DNA of 64,000 nucleotides from Cypionkella sp049896245. Lineage in GTDB: Bacteria > Pseudomonadota > Alphaproteobacteria > Rhodobacterales > Rhodobacteraceae. The stretch covers positions 111,884-175,883 of the forward strand of contig NZ_JAFCTX010000006.1 in NCBI RefSeq assembly GCF_049896245.1. The letters run 5' to 3'. Of the stretch, positions 53,631-62,288 are shown in pieces; position 1 is the first letter of the stretch, and each line of letters opens with the position of its first letter. The notes below the pieces were generated by a model. The model was given only the letters and a program-made list of their open reading frames with translations, had not been told where the DNA came from and did not search any database. A program made the position numbers and the translations under genes.

Positions 53631-53900
53631 ATGGCACACAAAAAAGCAGGCGGCTCATCCCGCAACGGCCGCGACTCGGCTGGCCGTCGTCTTGGCGTGA
53701 AGCTGTTCGGCGGCCAAGCGGCCATTCCGGGCAACATCATCGTGCGTCAACGCGGCACCACCTGGTTCCCCGGTGAAGGTGTTGGCATGGGCGTGGATCA
53801 CACCCTGTTCGCCAAGGTTGAGGGTCATGTCACCTTCAAAAAAGGCTTCAAGGGCCGCACCTTTATTTCTGTGCTTCCGGCAGCGAAAGCCGCAGAATAA
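53631..53900 (+). CDS. rpmA: 50S ribosomal protein L27
   Basis: An 89-residue protein starting MAHKKAGGSSRNGRDSAGRR, the canonical L27 N-terminus near the peptidyl-transferase centre, followed by VRQRGTTWFPGEGVGMGVDH. It follows rplU by six bases and is followed by a terminator. Confidence 0.98.
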   Translation: MAHKKAGGSSRNGRDSAGRRLGVKLFGGQAAIPGNIIVRQRGTTWFPGEGVGMGVDHTLFAKVEGHVTFKKGFKGRTFISVLPAAKAAE

Positions 53901-53929
53901 GCCGAACCTTTACAATGTGATTGTAGACA

Positions 53930-53962
53930 GGGGATCGGTCGAAAGACCGGTCCCCTTCCTTA
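53930..53962 (+). terminator. Terminator of the rplU-rpmA operon
   Basis: Arms GGGGATCGGTC (53930-53940) and GACCGGTCCCC (53945-53955) form an eleven-pair stem with one G-T pair and a GAAA loop, followed by TTCCTTATTT. Confidence 0.85.
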
Positions 53963-53997
53963 TTTCTGCCGTAGGAATAGGGTTTTATAGGGTTTAG

Positions 53998-54094
53998 AGC
54001 GTGTCAGGTTTTGATAGAATCTGCCTTATCGGAAAACGCGTTCGAGCGTATGCGAGAGGCCGCAATTTTCGATTCAATCTAAACCTGACACGCT
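53998..54094. repeat. Inverted repeat between rpmA and a GNAT gene
   Basis: Arms AGCGTGTCAGGTTT (53998-54011) and AAACCTGACACGCT (54081-54094) are perfectly complementary, and the next 12 bases inside pair with two mismatches (GATAGAATC with GATTCAATC). The inner 70 bases contain AAAACGCGTTCGAGCG. It may be a dispersed repeat or a regulatory structure. Confidence 0.75.
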
Positions 54095-54125
54095 TTGGCC
54101 CGAGATGGCTTGCAGGAGAAGGTCC

Positions 54126-54686
54126 GTGGTTTTGGATATGATTGCTGTTCCTACCGATGGTCAGATTGCCGCTGGCCGCTTTGTGCTGCGCCCCGTGCGC
54201 AAGTCCGATGCTGGCTTGTTCGCGCTGTATGCGGGCGACAAGCGCGTGGCCGAAGCCACCCATTCGATTCCGCATCCCTTGCCGCCGGGGGCTGCCGATG
54301 CCTTCGTCACCCGCGCTATGGGCGGGCGCTCGGATGAACAGATCTGGGTAATGGACGGTTCCGCCACCGGTCTGGCCGAGGTGTTGGGCGTGATCAGCCT
54401 GAAACCGATGGACGCGCACAAGCCCACGCATGGCCAATCGGAAATCCGCTATTGGGTGGCCCCCGCGTTCTGGAACACCGGCATCGCGTCCGAGGCCGTC
54501 AAGGCTTTGGTCGCCGCCAACCCGCAAACCAACTGCACGATCTTTGCCGAGGTGTTCCAAGACAATCCCGGTTCCGCCCGCGTGCTGACCAATACCGGGT
54601 TTCAATATCTGGGCGATGCCGAAACCTTCTCGGTCGCGCGCAATGGCCTCGTGCTAACCTGGACCTATGTGAAAAAGCTGGGGTAA
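54126..54686 (+). CDS. GNAT-family acetyltransferase (RimJ/RimL-like)
   Basis: About 186 residues from a GTG at 54126 that has an AGGAG site; an ATG further upstream at 54105 would lack one. The acetyl-CoA-binding segment is WNTGIASEAVKALV, preceded by EIRYWVAPAF and followed by NPGSARVLTNTGF. The substrate is unknown. It lies between rpmA and obgE in a run of three GNAT domains. Confidence 0.82.
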   Translation: MVLDMIAVPTDGQIAAGRFVLRPVRKSDAGLFALYAGDKRVAEATHSIPHPLPPGAADAFVTRAMGGRSDEQIWVMDGSATGLAEVLGVISLKPMDAHKPTHGQSEIRYWVAPAFWNTGIASEAVKALVAANPQTNCTIFAEVFQDNPGSARVLTNTGFQYLGDAETFSVARNGLVLTWTYVKKLG

Positions 54687-54738
54687 GGCGGGGCACATTT
54701 GCACTATGGCGAACCCATTGTGACGCGCGCGAACCGAA

Positions 54739-54765
54739 AGAAAACTCTGCGGGGCAGAGTTTTCT
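54739..54765 (+). terminator. Terminator-like hairpin after the first GNAT gene
   Basis: Perfect 12-base arms AGAAAACTCTGC (54739-54750) and GCAGAGTTTTCT (54754-54765) with a GGG loop; the right arm itself supplies TTTT. It should act in both directions. Confidence 0.75.
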
Positions 54766-54830
54766 GGTTCATTGCTCATAAGGCTGAAAGCCGTTGAGCA
54801 AAGGGTGTTGTGCAGCAAGCTATGGGTTAG

Positions 54831-54920
54831 AAATCGGGCCGCGTCTGCCTGGTAGGTGCGTGTAAACGCGCCTGCCGGGGCAGGCAGGCGCGGCCCGATT
54901 TGTCGCGGGACAAATCGGGC
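54831..54920. promoter_or_regulatory. Nested hairpins upstream of the double-GNAT gene
   Basis: An outer stem pairs AAATCGGGCCGCG (54831-54843) with CGCGGCCCGATTT (54889-54901); inside it GCCTGCC pairs with GGCAGGC; and the outer right arm can instead pair as GATTTGTC with GACAAATC, an eight-pair stem. The alternative pairings resemble an attenuator or switch just ahead of a ribosome site. Confidence 0.55.
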
Positions 54921-54941
54921 AAGAAAAGAAAGGGCGGTTCA

Positions 54942-55994
54942 ATGAAAACTGATTATCATCAAAGCTCAGTGCCTCTGCGCCCCCATCTTAAAACCGCGCG
55001 TCTCACCCTGCGCCCGGTGGCCGCCTCCGATCAGGCCGCCGTCGTCACACATCTCAACGATCTCGCCATCTCCGGCTGGCTCGCCCGTGTGCCCGTGCCC
55101 TACACGGCAGCGGATTTCGATGAATTTGCCACCCAGATCGCTTATCCCGGCGAAACCTTTACCATCGAAGACGCCAGCGGCTTTGCCGGCATCATCGGCG
55201 CAGGCTTTGAACTCGGCTATTGGCTTGCCCCCCGCGCCCACGGCCAAGGCTACGCCACCGAAGCCGCCCGCGCCGTGCTGGACATGCAGTTCGCGTATGA
55301 TGAAAGTACCGTCGCGGCGGGTTACTTTGAGGGCAATGCGCCGTCAGCCCGCGTGCTCGCGAAACTGGGTTTTGTCGAAACTGGACGCCGCCCGAAACAC
55401 TGCCGCGCCTTAGGCCAAGATCGCCCCCACGTCGATCTGCTACTGACGCCCGAAGCCTTTCTCGCCGCCAACCCGCTGGAAATCATCACACCCCGCCTGC
55501 GCCTTGCGCCCTTGGATATCGAGCGCGACTGGCGCGATATCGCCCGCATCGGCGGCGATCCGCAGGTCGCCCCGATGACCAATTCGCACCTCTCGCCGTG
55601 GCCCGAAGCCGACGTGCGCGCCACTCTCGCGGAAAGCCAATGGCGGGGGCGCTTGGGCTTCCGCCTCGGCATCTGGTTTGAAAGCAAACTGATCGGCGCA
55701 ATCGGCATCTGGGATGACCCGGTGGAAACCGGCTATTTCCTCGACCCTGCGTTCTGGGGCCGTGGCATCGCGACCGAGGCGATGGCCGCCTTCCTGCCGC
55801 CGATGATCGCACGCTTTGGTCTAGCGGAAGTGTTCGCCGATCACTGCACCGACAACCCGGCATCGGGTGCTGTTCTGCGCAAACTAGGCTTCCGCCAAAT
55901 CGGCGAAGGCATCGGTGAAAGCCTTGTAAGGGGCGCTGTGCCGATCCTGATCTATCGGCTTGATCCGCCAAAGGTTAATAATGTGTTAAAATGA
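54942..55994 (+). CDS. Double GNAT acetyltransferase
   Basis: A 350-residue protein with two GNAT domains in tandem, roughly residues 12-175 and 180-345. Acetyl-CoA signatures are APRAHGQGYATEAARAV in the first and DPAFWGRGIATEAMAAF in the second, each followed by the usual NAPSARVLAKLGF and NPASGAVLRKLGF helix. The ATG at 54942 has an AAGGGCGG-type site; an upstream start at 54900 falls inside the hairpin region. Either domain may be the active one. Substrate unknown. Confidence 0.83.
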   Translation: MKTDYHQSSVPLRPHLKTARLTLRPVAASDQAAVVTHLNDLAISGWLARVPVPYTAADFDEFATQIAYPGETFTIEDASGFAGIIGAGFELGYWLAPRAHGQGYATEAARAVLDMQFAYDESTVAAGYFEGNAPSARVLAKLGFVETGRRPKHCRALGQDRPHVDLLLTPEAFLAANPLEIITPRLRLAPLDIERDWRDIARIGGDPQVAPMTNSHLSPWPEADVRATLAESQWRGRLGFRLGIWFESKLIGAIGIWDDPVETGYFLDPAFWGRGIATEAMAAFLPPMIARFGLAEVFADHCTDNPASGAVLRKLGFRQIGEGIGESLVRGAVPILIYRLDPPKVNNVLK

Positions 55995-56133
55995 TACGGT
56001 TAAGTAACTGACGTATAAAGATAAAATTTGGTCCCGAGTTGGGACCACCCCAAACCCCGCCAAAAATCCCCGTGCTTGAGTCCCGCCCCCCAATCCTGTA
56101 TCGCCTAACCTTATCTTTCAGAAAGCCGTTCCG

Positions 56134-57156
56134 ATGAAATTCCTCGACCTCACCAAAGTCTATATCCGCTCCGGCGGCGGCGGGGCAGGCTGCGTCTCTT
56201 TCCGGCGTGAGAAATTTGTTGAATTCGGCGGCCCTGATGGCGGCGATGGCGGCAACGGTGGCTCTGTCTGGGCCGAGGCCGTCGACGGGTTGAACACCCT
56301 GATCGACTTTCGCTACCAACAACACTTCTTCGCCAAATCGGGGCAGGGCGGCATGGGCAGCCAACGCACCGGCAAGACCGGCGACGACATCATCCTGAAA
56401 GTTCCGGTTGGCACCGAGATCCTCGATGAAGACGAAGAAACCGTGATCGCCGACCTGGTGACGGTGGGACAGAAAATTCTGCTTGCCAAGGGCGGCAACG
56501 GCGGCTGGGGCAACCTCGCGTTCAAATCTTCCACCAACCGCTCCCCCGCCCGCGCCAACTCGGGCCAAGAAGGCATCGAGCGCACGATCTGGCTGCGCCT
56601 GAAACTGATCGCCGATGCAGGGCTGCTGGGCCTGCCCAATGCCGGCAAATCCACCTTCCTCGCCGCCGTCTCCAACGCCCGCCCGAAAATCGCCGACTAC
56701 CCGTTCACCACCCTCGTGCCAAACTTGGGCGTGGTCGGCATTGATGGCGCGGAATTCGTGATGGCCGACATTCCCGGCCTGATCGAAGGTGCCTCCGAAG
56801 GTCGCGGCTTGGGCATGCAATTCCTCGCCCATGTCGAGCGTTGCAAAGTTCTGCTGCACCTCGTCGACGGCACCTCAAGCACGATCACCAAAGACTACCG
56901 CACCATCGTCAAGGAACTGGAAGCCTATTCCGAAGTCCTCGGCGACAAACCCCGCATCCTCGCTTTGAACAAATGCGACGCGCTGGATAAGGCCACCATC
57001 ACCACCCGCCGCAAAGCGTTGGAAAAGGCCTCGGGTGGCCCGGTGCATGTGATTTCCGGCGTGGCAGGGATCGGCCTGATCGACGCTTTGCGCAACCTGA
57101 TGGTTGAAATCAAACGCGAGGCCCCTGTCGAGGAGGGCCTGCCGTGGCAGCCTTAA
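56134..57156 (+). CDS. obgE: Obg-family GTPase
   Basis: A 340-residue protein starting MKFLDLTKVYIRSGGGGAGC, the glycine-rich Obg domain (about 1-158), followed by the GTPase domain: G1 GLPNAGKST at 166-174, G3 DIPGLIEGA, G4 NKCD. It binds the large ribosomal subunit and links growth, stringent response and cell-cycle timing. It follows rplU-rpmA and the GNAT genes and overlaps proB by 13 bases. Confidence 0.97.
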   Translation: MKFLDLTKVYIRSGGGGAGCVSFRREKFVEFGGPDGGDGGNGGSVWAEAVDGLNTLIDFRYQQHFFAKSGQGGMGSQRTGKTGDDIILKVPVGTEILDEDEETVIADLVTVGQKILLAKGGNGGWGNLAFKSSTNRSPARANSGQEGIERTIWLRLKLIADAGLLGLPNAGKSTFLAAVSNARPKIADYPFTTLVPNLGVVGIDGAEFVMADIPGLIEGASEGRGLGMQFLAHVERCKVLLHLVDGTSSTITKDYRTIVKELEAYSEVLGDKPRILALNKCDALDKATITTRRKALEKASGGPVHVISGVAGIGLIDALRNLMVEIKREAPVEEGLPWQP

Positions 57157-58271
57157 AGCCCCTGACTGCCCCCGATATTCGCGACGCGAAACGTCTGGTC
57201 GTCAAGATCGGCTCGGCCCTGCTGGTGGACCGCAAGCTTGGCCTGAAACAAGGCTGGCTGTCGGCCTTGGCAATGGATGTGGCCGAAGCCAAAGTGCGCG
57301 GCACTGATGTGGTGCTGGTGTCGTCGGGTTCTATCGCCTTGGGTCGCAAGGTGCTGGGCCTCGGCGACGGCATCCTGACGTTGGAGCAAAGCCAAGCCTG
57401 CGCCGCCGTCGGTCAAATCCGGCTGGCGCGTGCCTATGAAGAAGTCCTCGCCCCGCACGGCATCACCACCGCACAAGTGCTGGTGACGCTGGAGGATACC
57501 GAAGACCGCCGCCGTTATCTGAACAGCCGCGCCACGATGGAAACCCTGCTGGGCCTCGGCGTGGTGCCGATTGTCAATGAAAACGACACTGTCGCCACCG
57601 ATGAGATCCGCTTTGGCGACAACGACCGTCTGGCCGCCCAAATCGCGGTGACGGTGGGCGCAGATCAGTTGATCCTGCTGTCGGATGTCGATGGCTTCTA
57701 CTCCGCCAACCCGAAAGAAGACCCAACCGCGCAACGTTTCGATCTGGTCGAAACCATCACGCCACAAATCGAGGCGATGGCGGGCGATCCGATTTCGGGC
57801 ATGTCAAAAGGCGGCATGAAGACCAAACTGCTGGCCGCCAAAACAGCCGTCAAAGGTGGCTGTGCGATGGCGATCATGGAAGGCTCGGTGCTGCGGCCGC
57901 TGTCTGCGCTTGCCAATGGCGCGCAGCGGACGTGGTTTGTGGCGCAAAGTGACCCGCAAGCCGCGCGCAAACGCTGGATCAACGCGATGAAACCGCGTGG
58001 AGAGTTGCGCTTGGACGCGGGGGCGGTGACGGCGTTGCGGGCGGGGAAATCTTTGCTGCCAGCGGGGGTTACGCATGTCGTGGGTAGTTTTGGCCGTGGC
58101 GATCCGGTGGCAATCCTGTCGCCTGCCGGTGATACTCTGGGCAAAGGCCTGGTGCGCTACACGGCGGTGGAGGCCAAGGCGATTGCCGGGCATCGCTCGG
58201 GTGAGATTGAGGCAATTCTGGGCTATCAGGGGCGTGCGGCCTTGGTGCACCGCGATGATATGGTGATTTGA
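57144..58271 (+). CDS. proB: Glutamate 5-kinase
   Basis: A 375-residue enzyme, from a GTG at 57144 inside the end of obgE. The amino-acid kinase domain (about 1-265) has VVKIGSALLVD, VSSGSIALG, VPIVNENDTVATDEI and GGMKTKLLAAK; residues about 280-375 are a PUA domain. It catalyses the first step of proline synthesis. proA follows after a 144-base gap. Confidence 0.96.
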   Translation: MAALKPLTAPDIRDAKRLVVKIGSALLVDRKLGLKQGWLSALAMDVAEAKVRGTDVVLVSSGSIALGRKVLGLGDGILTLEQSQACAAVGQIRLARAYEEVLAPHGITTAQVLVTLEDTEDRRRYLNSRATMETLLGLGVVPIVNENDTVATDEIRFGDNDRLAAQIAVTVGADQLILLSDVDGFYSANPKEDPTAQRFDLVETITPQIEAMAGDPISGMSKGGMKTKLLAAKTAVKGGCAMAIMEGSVLRPLSALANGAQRTWFVAQSDPQAARKRWINAMKPRGELRLDAGAVTALRAGKSLLPAGVTHVVGSFGRGDPVAILSPAGDTLGKGLVRYTAVEAKAIAGHRSGEIEAILGYQGRAALVHRDDMVI

Positions 58272-58287
58272 ACCGCTGCGGCGAAAT

Positions 58288-58392
58288 CGATTTCTGAAAC
58301 AGAAATCGTGCACGGAATTTTTCTTAAAATTCCGGCCTGGGTGAGAAAGCAGGTGCTTGAGGCAAATGTCGAAGCCTCCGGCGGGAGTATTT
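58288..58392. repeat. Two hairpins and a dispersed repeat between proB and proA
   Basis: CGATTTCT (58288-58295) pairs with AGAAATCG (58301-58308); CGGAATTTT (58313-58321) pairs with AAAATTCCG (58326-58334). Then a 19-base copy of the arm of the 27.2 kb inverted repeat appears at 58374-58392. The hairpins may reduce read-through into proA. Confidence 0.75.
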
Positions 58393-58415
58393 GGGCCAAT
58401 GTGAAAGGGCCGAAG

Positions 58416-59675
58416 ATGGACGTGCAAGTCTTGGACGTGATGCGCGATATTGGCAGCCGGGCGCGGGCGGCTGCGGCGGAACTCGCCTATGCATCGCAGG
58501 AACGCAAGTATGCGGCGCTGATCGGCGGTTCGGCGGCGGTCTGGGCGCGGCGGCAGGAAATCCTCGACGCCAACTATATCGACATGGATTATGCCAAAGA
58601 GAAAGGCCTCGGCCCCGCGATGCTGGACCGCCTGCGCTTGGATGAAAACCGCGTCCGTGGCATCGTTGATGCCCTGCGCAGCGTCGCCGAATATCCCGAT
58701 CCGGTGGGCCGGGTGCTGGCGGAATGGGATCGCCCTTCTGGCCTGCATATCCAGCGCGTTGCCACCCCTTTGGGCGTGGTTGGCGTGATCTACGAATCCC
58801 GCCCCAACGTCACCGCCGACGCCGGTGCTTTGTGCTTGAAGGCCGGCAATGCGGTGATCTTGCGCGGTGGGTCGGAGAGTTTTCATTCCTCCGAAGCCAT
58901 TCACGATTGCATGCAGCAGGGGCTGCGCGAGGCCGGTCTGCCCGTTGATGCGATCCAACTGATCCCGACGCGCGACCGCGAGATGGTGACGGCGATGCTG
59001 CAAGCCGTAGACTACATTGACGTGATCGTGCCGCGCGGCGGCAAGGGCTTGGTCGGACTTGTGCAGCGCGAAGCCCGCGTGCCGGTGTTCGCGCATCTCG
59101 AAGGCATCTGCCACGTCTACGCCGACCGCGACGCCGATCTGGAAAAGGCCCGCCGCGTGGTGCTGAATTCCAAGACCCGCCGCACCGGGGTTTGCGGTTC
59201 GGCAGAGTGCCTTTTGATCGACTGGCAGTTCTACACCAAACACGGCGCTGTGCTGATCGAAGACTTGCTGCGCGCGGGGGTTGAGGTCCGCACCACGGGC
59301 GAACTCTTGAAAATACCGGGCACGGTGCAGGCCGTGCCCGAAGATTTCGGCCATGAATTCCTCGACATGATCATCGCAGCCAAGCTGGTGGATGGTGTCG
59401 ATGAGGCCATCGCGCATATCCGACGCTATGGCTCCAACCACACCGACAGCATCCTGACCGAGAATGATGCCACCGCCGCGCGCTTCTTCCAACGGCTCGA
59501 CTCGGCCATTCTGATGCGCAACGCCTCGACCCAATTTGCCGATGGCGGCGAGTTTGGTATGGGCGGCGAGATCGGCATTGCCACCGGAAAGATGCACGCG
59601 CGCGGCCCGGTGGGGGCGGATCAGTTGACCAGTTTCAAATATCTGGTCACCGGCGATGGCACGATCAGAAGCTAA
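58416..59675 (+). CDS. proA: Glutamate-5-semialdehyde dehydrogenase
   Basis: A 419-residue enzyme, the usual ProA length, from the ATG at 58416; the in-frame extension upstream runs through the repeat and is rejected. The catalytic cysteine is Cys260 in RRTGVCGSAE, with YESRPNVTADAGALCLK and LRGGSESFHS before it. It makes glutamate semialdehyde for proline synthesis. Its 3' end overlaps the convergent chpT by 11 bases. Confidence 0.96.
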   Translation: MDVQVLDVMRDIGSRARAAAAELAYASQERKYAALIGGSAAVWARRQEILDANYIDMDYAKEKGLGPAMLDRLRLDENRVRGIVDALRSVAEYPDPVGRVLAEWDRPSGLHIQRVATPLGVVGVIYESRPNVTADAGALCLKAGNAVILRGGSESFHSSEAIHDCMQQGLREAGLPVDAIQLIPTRDREMVTAMLQAVDYIDVIVPRGGKGLVGLVQREARVPVFAHLEGICHVYADRDADLEKARRVVLNSKTRRTGVCGSAECLLIDWQFYTKHGAVLIEDLLRAGVEVRTTGELLKIPGTVQAVPEDFGHEFLDMIIAAKLVDGVDEAIAHIRRYGSNHTDSILTENDATAARFFQRLDSAILMRNASTQFADGGEFGMGGEIGIATGKMHARGPVGADQLTSFKYLVTGDGTIRS

Positions 59676-60282
59676 GCCGGATTTCCCCCTCCGCCAATTC
59701 GGTGGTCAACCGCCGATGCTGACGGGTGATCTCCTCGGGCACCAGCAGGAATTGCACCTGCGCCGGGCCAATCTCGGCCAAAGCCGCTGGATGGATCAGC
59801 CCCTCCCACAGGCTTGGGTCGATCTTCAGCTTGGCCGCGGTCGCCCGCAGCGTCCAGCGCGCCTCGCCACGCTCCACCTGCACCCGCCCGCCATAGGGCA
59901 AAGCCGACTCGAGGCACAGGATCAGCAAAAACACCAGCTTCACATCGTGCCTTGGCAGATCGACGGGGCTGTCCCAGTCGATCTGCATCCGTCCGCCATG
60001 CGTCATGTCCGAGATAATCGCCATCACCTCGTTCCGTCCGATGCGCTGCTCGGCGCTGCTGGCGCCAAACGCCACCCGGAAAAACCGGATGCGGGCATTG
60101 GCATGACCGACGCTTTCGGTGATCAGCGCCATTTCTGGTCCCTTTGCCGCACCCTCCATCAACATCAACTCTACCCCGTTTCCGATGGCACCAATCGGGC
60201 TGATAAGGTCATGGCAAATACGCGAGCCGACAAGGGCTGCAAGATCGGGTTTGTCAGGCATTTGGGCGGTCACTGCGGTCAT
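59665..60282 (-). CDS. chpT: Histidine phosphotransferase ChpT
   Basis: A 205-residue protein. The phosphorylated histidine is His24 in RICHDLISPIGAI, in an N-terminal helical hairpin, followed by a degenerate HATPase-like domain (VDLPRHDVKLVFLLILCLES). In the group, ChpT passes phosphate from CckA to CtrA, which in Rhodobacterales controls motility, cell cycle and gene-transfer-agent expression. It is divergent from the small DUF3553 gene, with 21 bases between starts. Confidence 0.88.
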   Translation of the reverse strand: MTAVTAQMPDKPDLAALVGSRICHDLISPIGAIGNGVELMLMEGAAKGPEMALITESVGHANARIRFFRVAFGASSAEQRIGRNEVMAIISDMTHGGRMQIDWDSPVDLPRHDVKLVFLLILCLESALPYGGRVQVERGEARWTLRATAAKLKIDPSLWEGLIHPAALAEIGPAQVQFLLVPEEITRQHRRLTTELAEGEIRLSF

Positions 60283-60303
60283 CCTTCAACGAGCGAGGCG
60301 AAT

Positions 60304-60501
60304 ATGGCGGCTTTACTGGAACCGGGCATGCTGGTGCGCCACCCAGCGCGGCCCGATTGGGGCTTGGGGCAGGTGCAATCCAGTATTGGCAACCGGGTGA
60401 CGGTGAATTTTGAACATGCGGGCAAGGTGGTTATTGACCTTTCACAAGTGGAACTGACGCCGGATTTCTCGCCCCGCAATGCGCCCCGGAACTCACATTG
60501 A
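60304..60501 (+). CDS. DUF3553-domain small protein
   Basis: A 65-residue protein starting MAALLEPGMLVRHPARPDWG, followed by GLGQVQSSIGNRVTVNFEH. This fits DUF3553, a short beta-barrel-like domain seen alone or attached to helicases (CarD-like). An AGGCGAAT-type ribosome site precedes it. Its role is unknown. Confidence 0.84.
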   Translation: MAALLEPGMLVRHPARPDWGLGQVQSSIGNRVTVNFEHAGKVVIDLSQVELTPDFSPRNAPRNSH

Positions 60502-60610
60502 CGCAGCATGTGGTTAATCTTGGGTTAACACAATCACGGCCAGCGCCCGCGTGGTTGCATTGCGGGTCGGCAAAGCCTAAAAAAACCTGTCGCCCAAACA
60601 GCCGGACCGG

Positions 60611-61405
60611 ATGCTGCCGATGATTTCTGACGACAAGCACTTCATCTTACGTCTGGCGCAAGACGACCGCGATTTGCGCGCGGCGCAACGCTTGCGCTAT
60701 GAGGTGTTCGTGCAGGAATTGGGCGCGACCGTAGCACTTGCTGACCATGATGCGCGGTTAGAACGCGATGAGTTTGATCCCTATTTTGACCACCTGCTGC
60801 TGATTGATCCGCAGCGCTCGGCGGAGGATTTGCAAGACGTGGTGGGGGTTTGCCGCCTGCTGCCCTCGGATCGGCTGGCGGTCTCGGGGCGGTTTTATTC
60901 GGAGTCCGAATTTGATCTGACCACGCTCAAAGCTTCGGGCCGCAAACTTTTGGAACTTGGGCGGTCTTGCGTCCATGCCGATTATCGCGGCGGCACAGCG
61001 ATGCTTTTGCTGTGGAACGCGCTGGCGGACTATGTACTCGACCATCGCATCGAGGTTCTGTTTGGCGCGGCCTCCTTCCATGGCACCGATATGGCTGCTC
61101 TCGCGCAGCCGCTGTCCTATTTACAACATTTCCACCTTGCCCCGCCCGAGTTGCGTGTCATCGCGCGCCCGGCGCAGGCGGCACAGATTGCGCTGATTCC
61201 GCAGGACCAGCTGGACCGCAAGGCGGCGATGCTGGCCACGCCTGCGTTGATCAAAGCATACTTGCGTCTGGGCGGCTATGTCGGGCAGGGCGCTTGGGTC
61301 GATCATGCCTTCAACACCACCGATGTTTGTCTGGTGATGGACACCGCCCAAATGAGCGCCAAGCACCGTGATTTCTACATCCGAAAATCGGGGCGTGAGG
61401 CATGA
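60611..61405 (+). CDS. olsB: L-ornithine N-alpha-acyltransferase OlsB
   Basis: A 264-residue GNAT-fold acyltransferase (start 60611 or 60620). Family landmarks are LRAAQRLRYEVFVQELGA, EFDPYFDHLLLID and LELGRSCVHADYRGG. It links a 3-hydroxy fatty acid from ACP to ornithine, making lyso-ornithine lipid. It overlaps olsA by four bases. Ornithine lipids replace phospholipids under phosphate limitation; no Pho box was confidently seen. Confidence 0.92.
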   Translation: MLPMISDDKHFILRLAQDDRDLRAAQRLRYEVFVQELGATVALADHDARLERDEFDPYFDHLLLIDPQRSAEDLQDVVGVCRLLPSDRLAVSGRFYSESEFDLTTLKASGRKLLELGRSCVHADYRGGTAMLLLWNALADYVLDHRIEVLFGAASFHGTDMAALAQPLSYLQHFHLAPPELRVIARPAQAAQIALIPQDQLDRKAAMLATPALIKAYLRLGGYVGQGAWVDHAFNTTDVCLVMDTAQMSAKHRDFYIRKSGREA

Positions 61406-62253
61406 GCGATTGGCGGCAAGATGCGCTGGCTTTGCCACCCGTTGGTGCTATGGGCTGGTTGCGCGTGGCTCTGCGTGGCGCGGCGATGGGCTTGGTGATC
61501 TATAGCGGTTTGTTGGTTTTGCTGCTGCTGCGTCTGATCGAGCGCCCGCTGTTCGGGCCATCCCGCCCGTGGACCCTCTACATCACCCAAGCCGTCTGCA
61601 AACTGGTGTTTCCGATCCTCGGCCTGCCGCTGGTTACACGCGGACAACCCATGCAAGTGAAGGGAGCCGTGGTCGCCAACCACTCGTCATGGCTGGATAT
61701 TTTCGCCTTGAATGCTGTGCAACGCGGCTATTTCGTTGCTAAATCCGAGGTAGAGCGTTGGGCCGCGATAGGCTGGCTTGCCCGCGCCACCGGCACAGTT
61801 TTCGTCGCCCGCAAGGGCACTGAAGCCAAGCGCCAACAAGCCCTTTTTGAGTCGCGGCTGCGTGCGGGCCATAAACTGATGTTTTTCCCCGAGGGCACCA
61901 GCACCGATGCAATCCGGGTTTTACCTTTCAAATCAACGCTTTTCGCGGCGTTCTTCACCCACGGTCTCGACCATATCCTGCATATCCAGCCCGTCAGTGT
62001 AATCTACCATGCGCCTTTGGGCCAAGATGCGCGCTTCTATGGTTGGTGGGGCGAGATGGATTTCGCACCGCACCTGTTGCAGGTGCTGGCGGCACGGCAT
62101 CAGGGCCGGGTTGAGGTGATTTTTCACCCGCCCGTGGCGGTCGATGCCTTCGCCAGCCGCAAGCAGCTTGCCGCGCATTGCGAGGCAGTTATCCGGGCCA
62201 GCCACCCACCTTCGACAGCCCGCAACTTGGACCAGCGCGCCAATACCTACTAG
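61402..62253 (+). CDS. olsA: Lyso-ornithine lipid O-acyltransferase OlsA
   Basis: A 283-residue membrane-associated acyltransferase of the PlsC family. An N-terminal hydrophobic segment (GLVIYSGLLVLLLLRLIERP) is followed by the catalytic NHSSWLD motif (HX4D) near residue 93 and FPEGTSTD near 154. It adds the second acyl chain to lyso-ornithine lipid made by OlsB. Coupling by ATGA overlap supports the assignment over a general PlsC. Confidence 0.9.
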   Translation: MSDWRQDALALPPVGAMGWLRVALRGAAMGLVIYSGLLVLLLLRLIERPLFGPSRPWTLYITQAVCKLVFPILGLPLVTRGQPMQVKGAVVANHSSWLDIFALNAVQRGYFVAKSEVERWAAIGWLARATGTVFVARKGTEAKRQQALFESRLRAGHKLMFFPEGTSTDAIRVLPFKSTLFAAFFTHGLDHILHIQPVSVIYHAPLGQDARFYGWWGEMDFAPHLLQVLAARHQGRVEVIFHPPVAVDAFASRKQLAAHCEAVIRASHPPSTARNLDQRANTY

Positions 62254-62288
62254 ATGTAGTGGTTTAATGCCGCAAACGCTTGCAAATC

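Noticed and set aside
56031..56047. GGTCCC/GGGACC palindrome upstream of obgE, similar to one near 63787
   Set aside because: Only short arms with mismatches; two loosely similar copies are not enough to call an operator.
57804..59597. Leftward 597-codon open frame opposite proB and proA
   Set aside because: Both proline genes are complete on the other strand; the frame has His/Arg-rich shadow composition.
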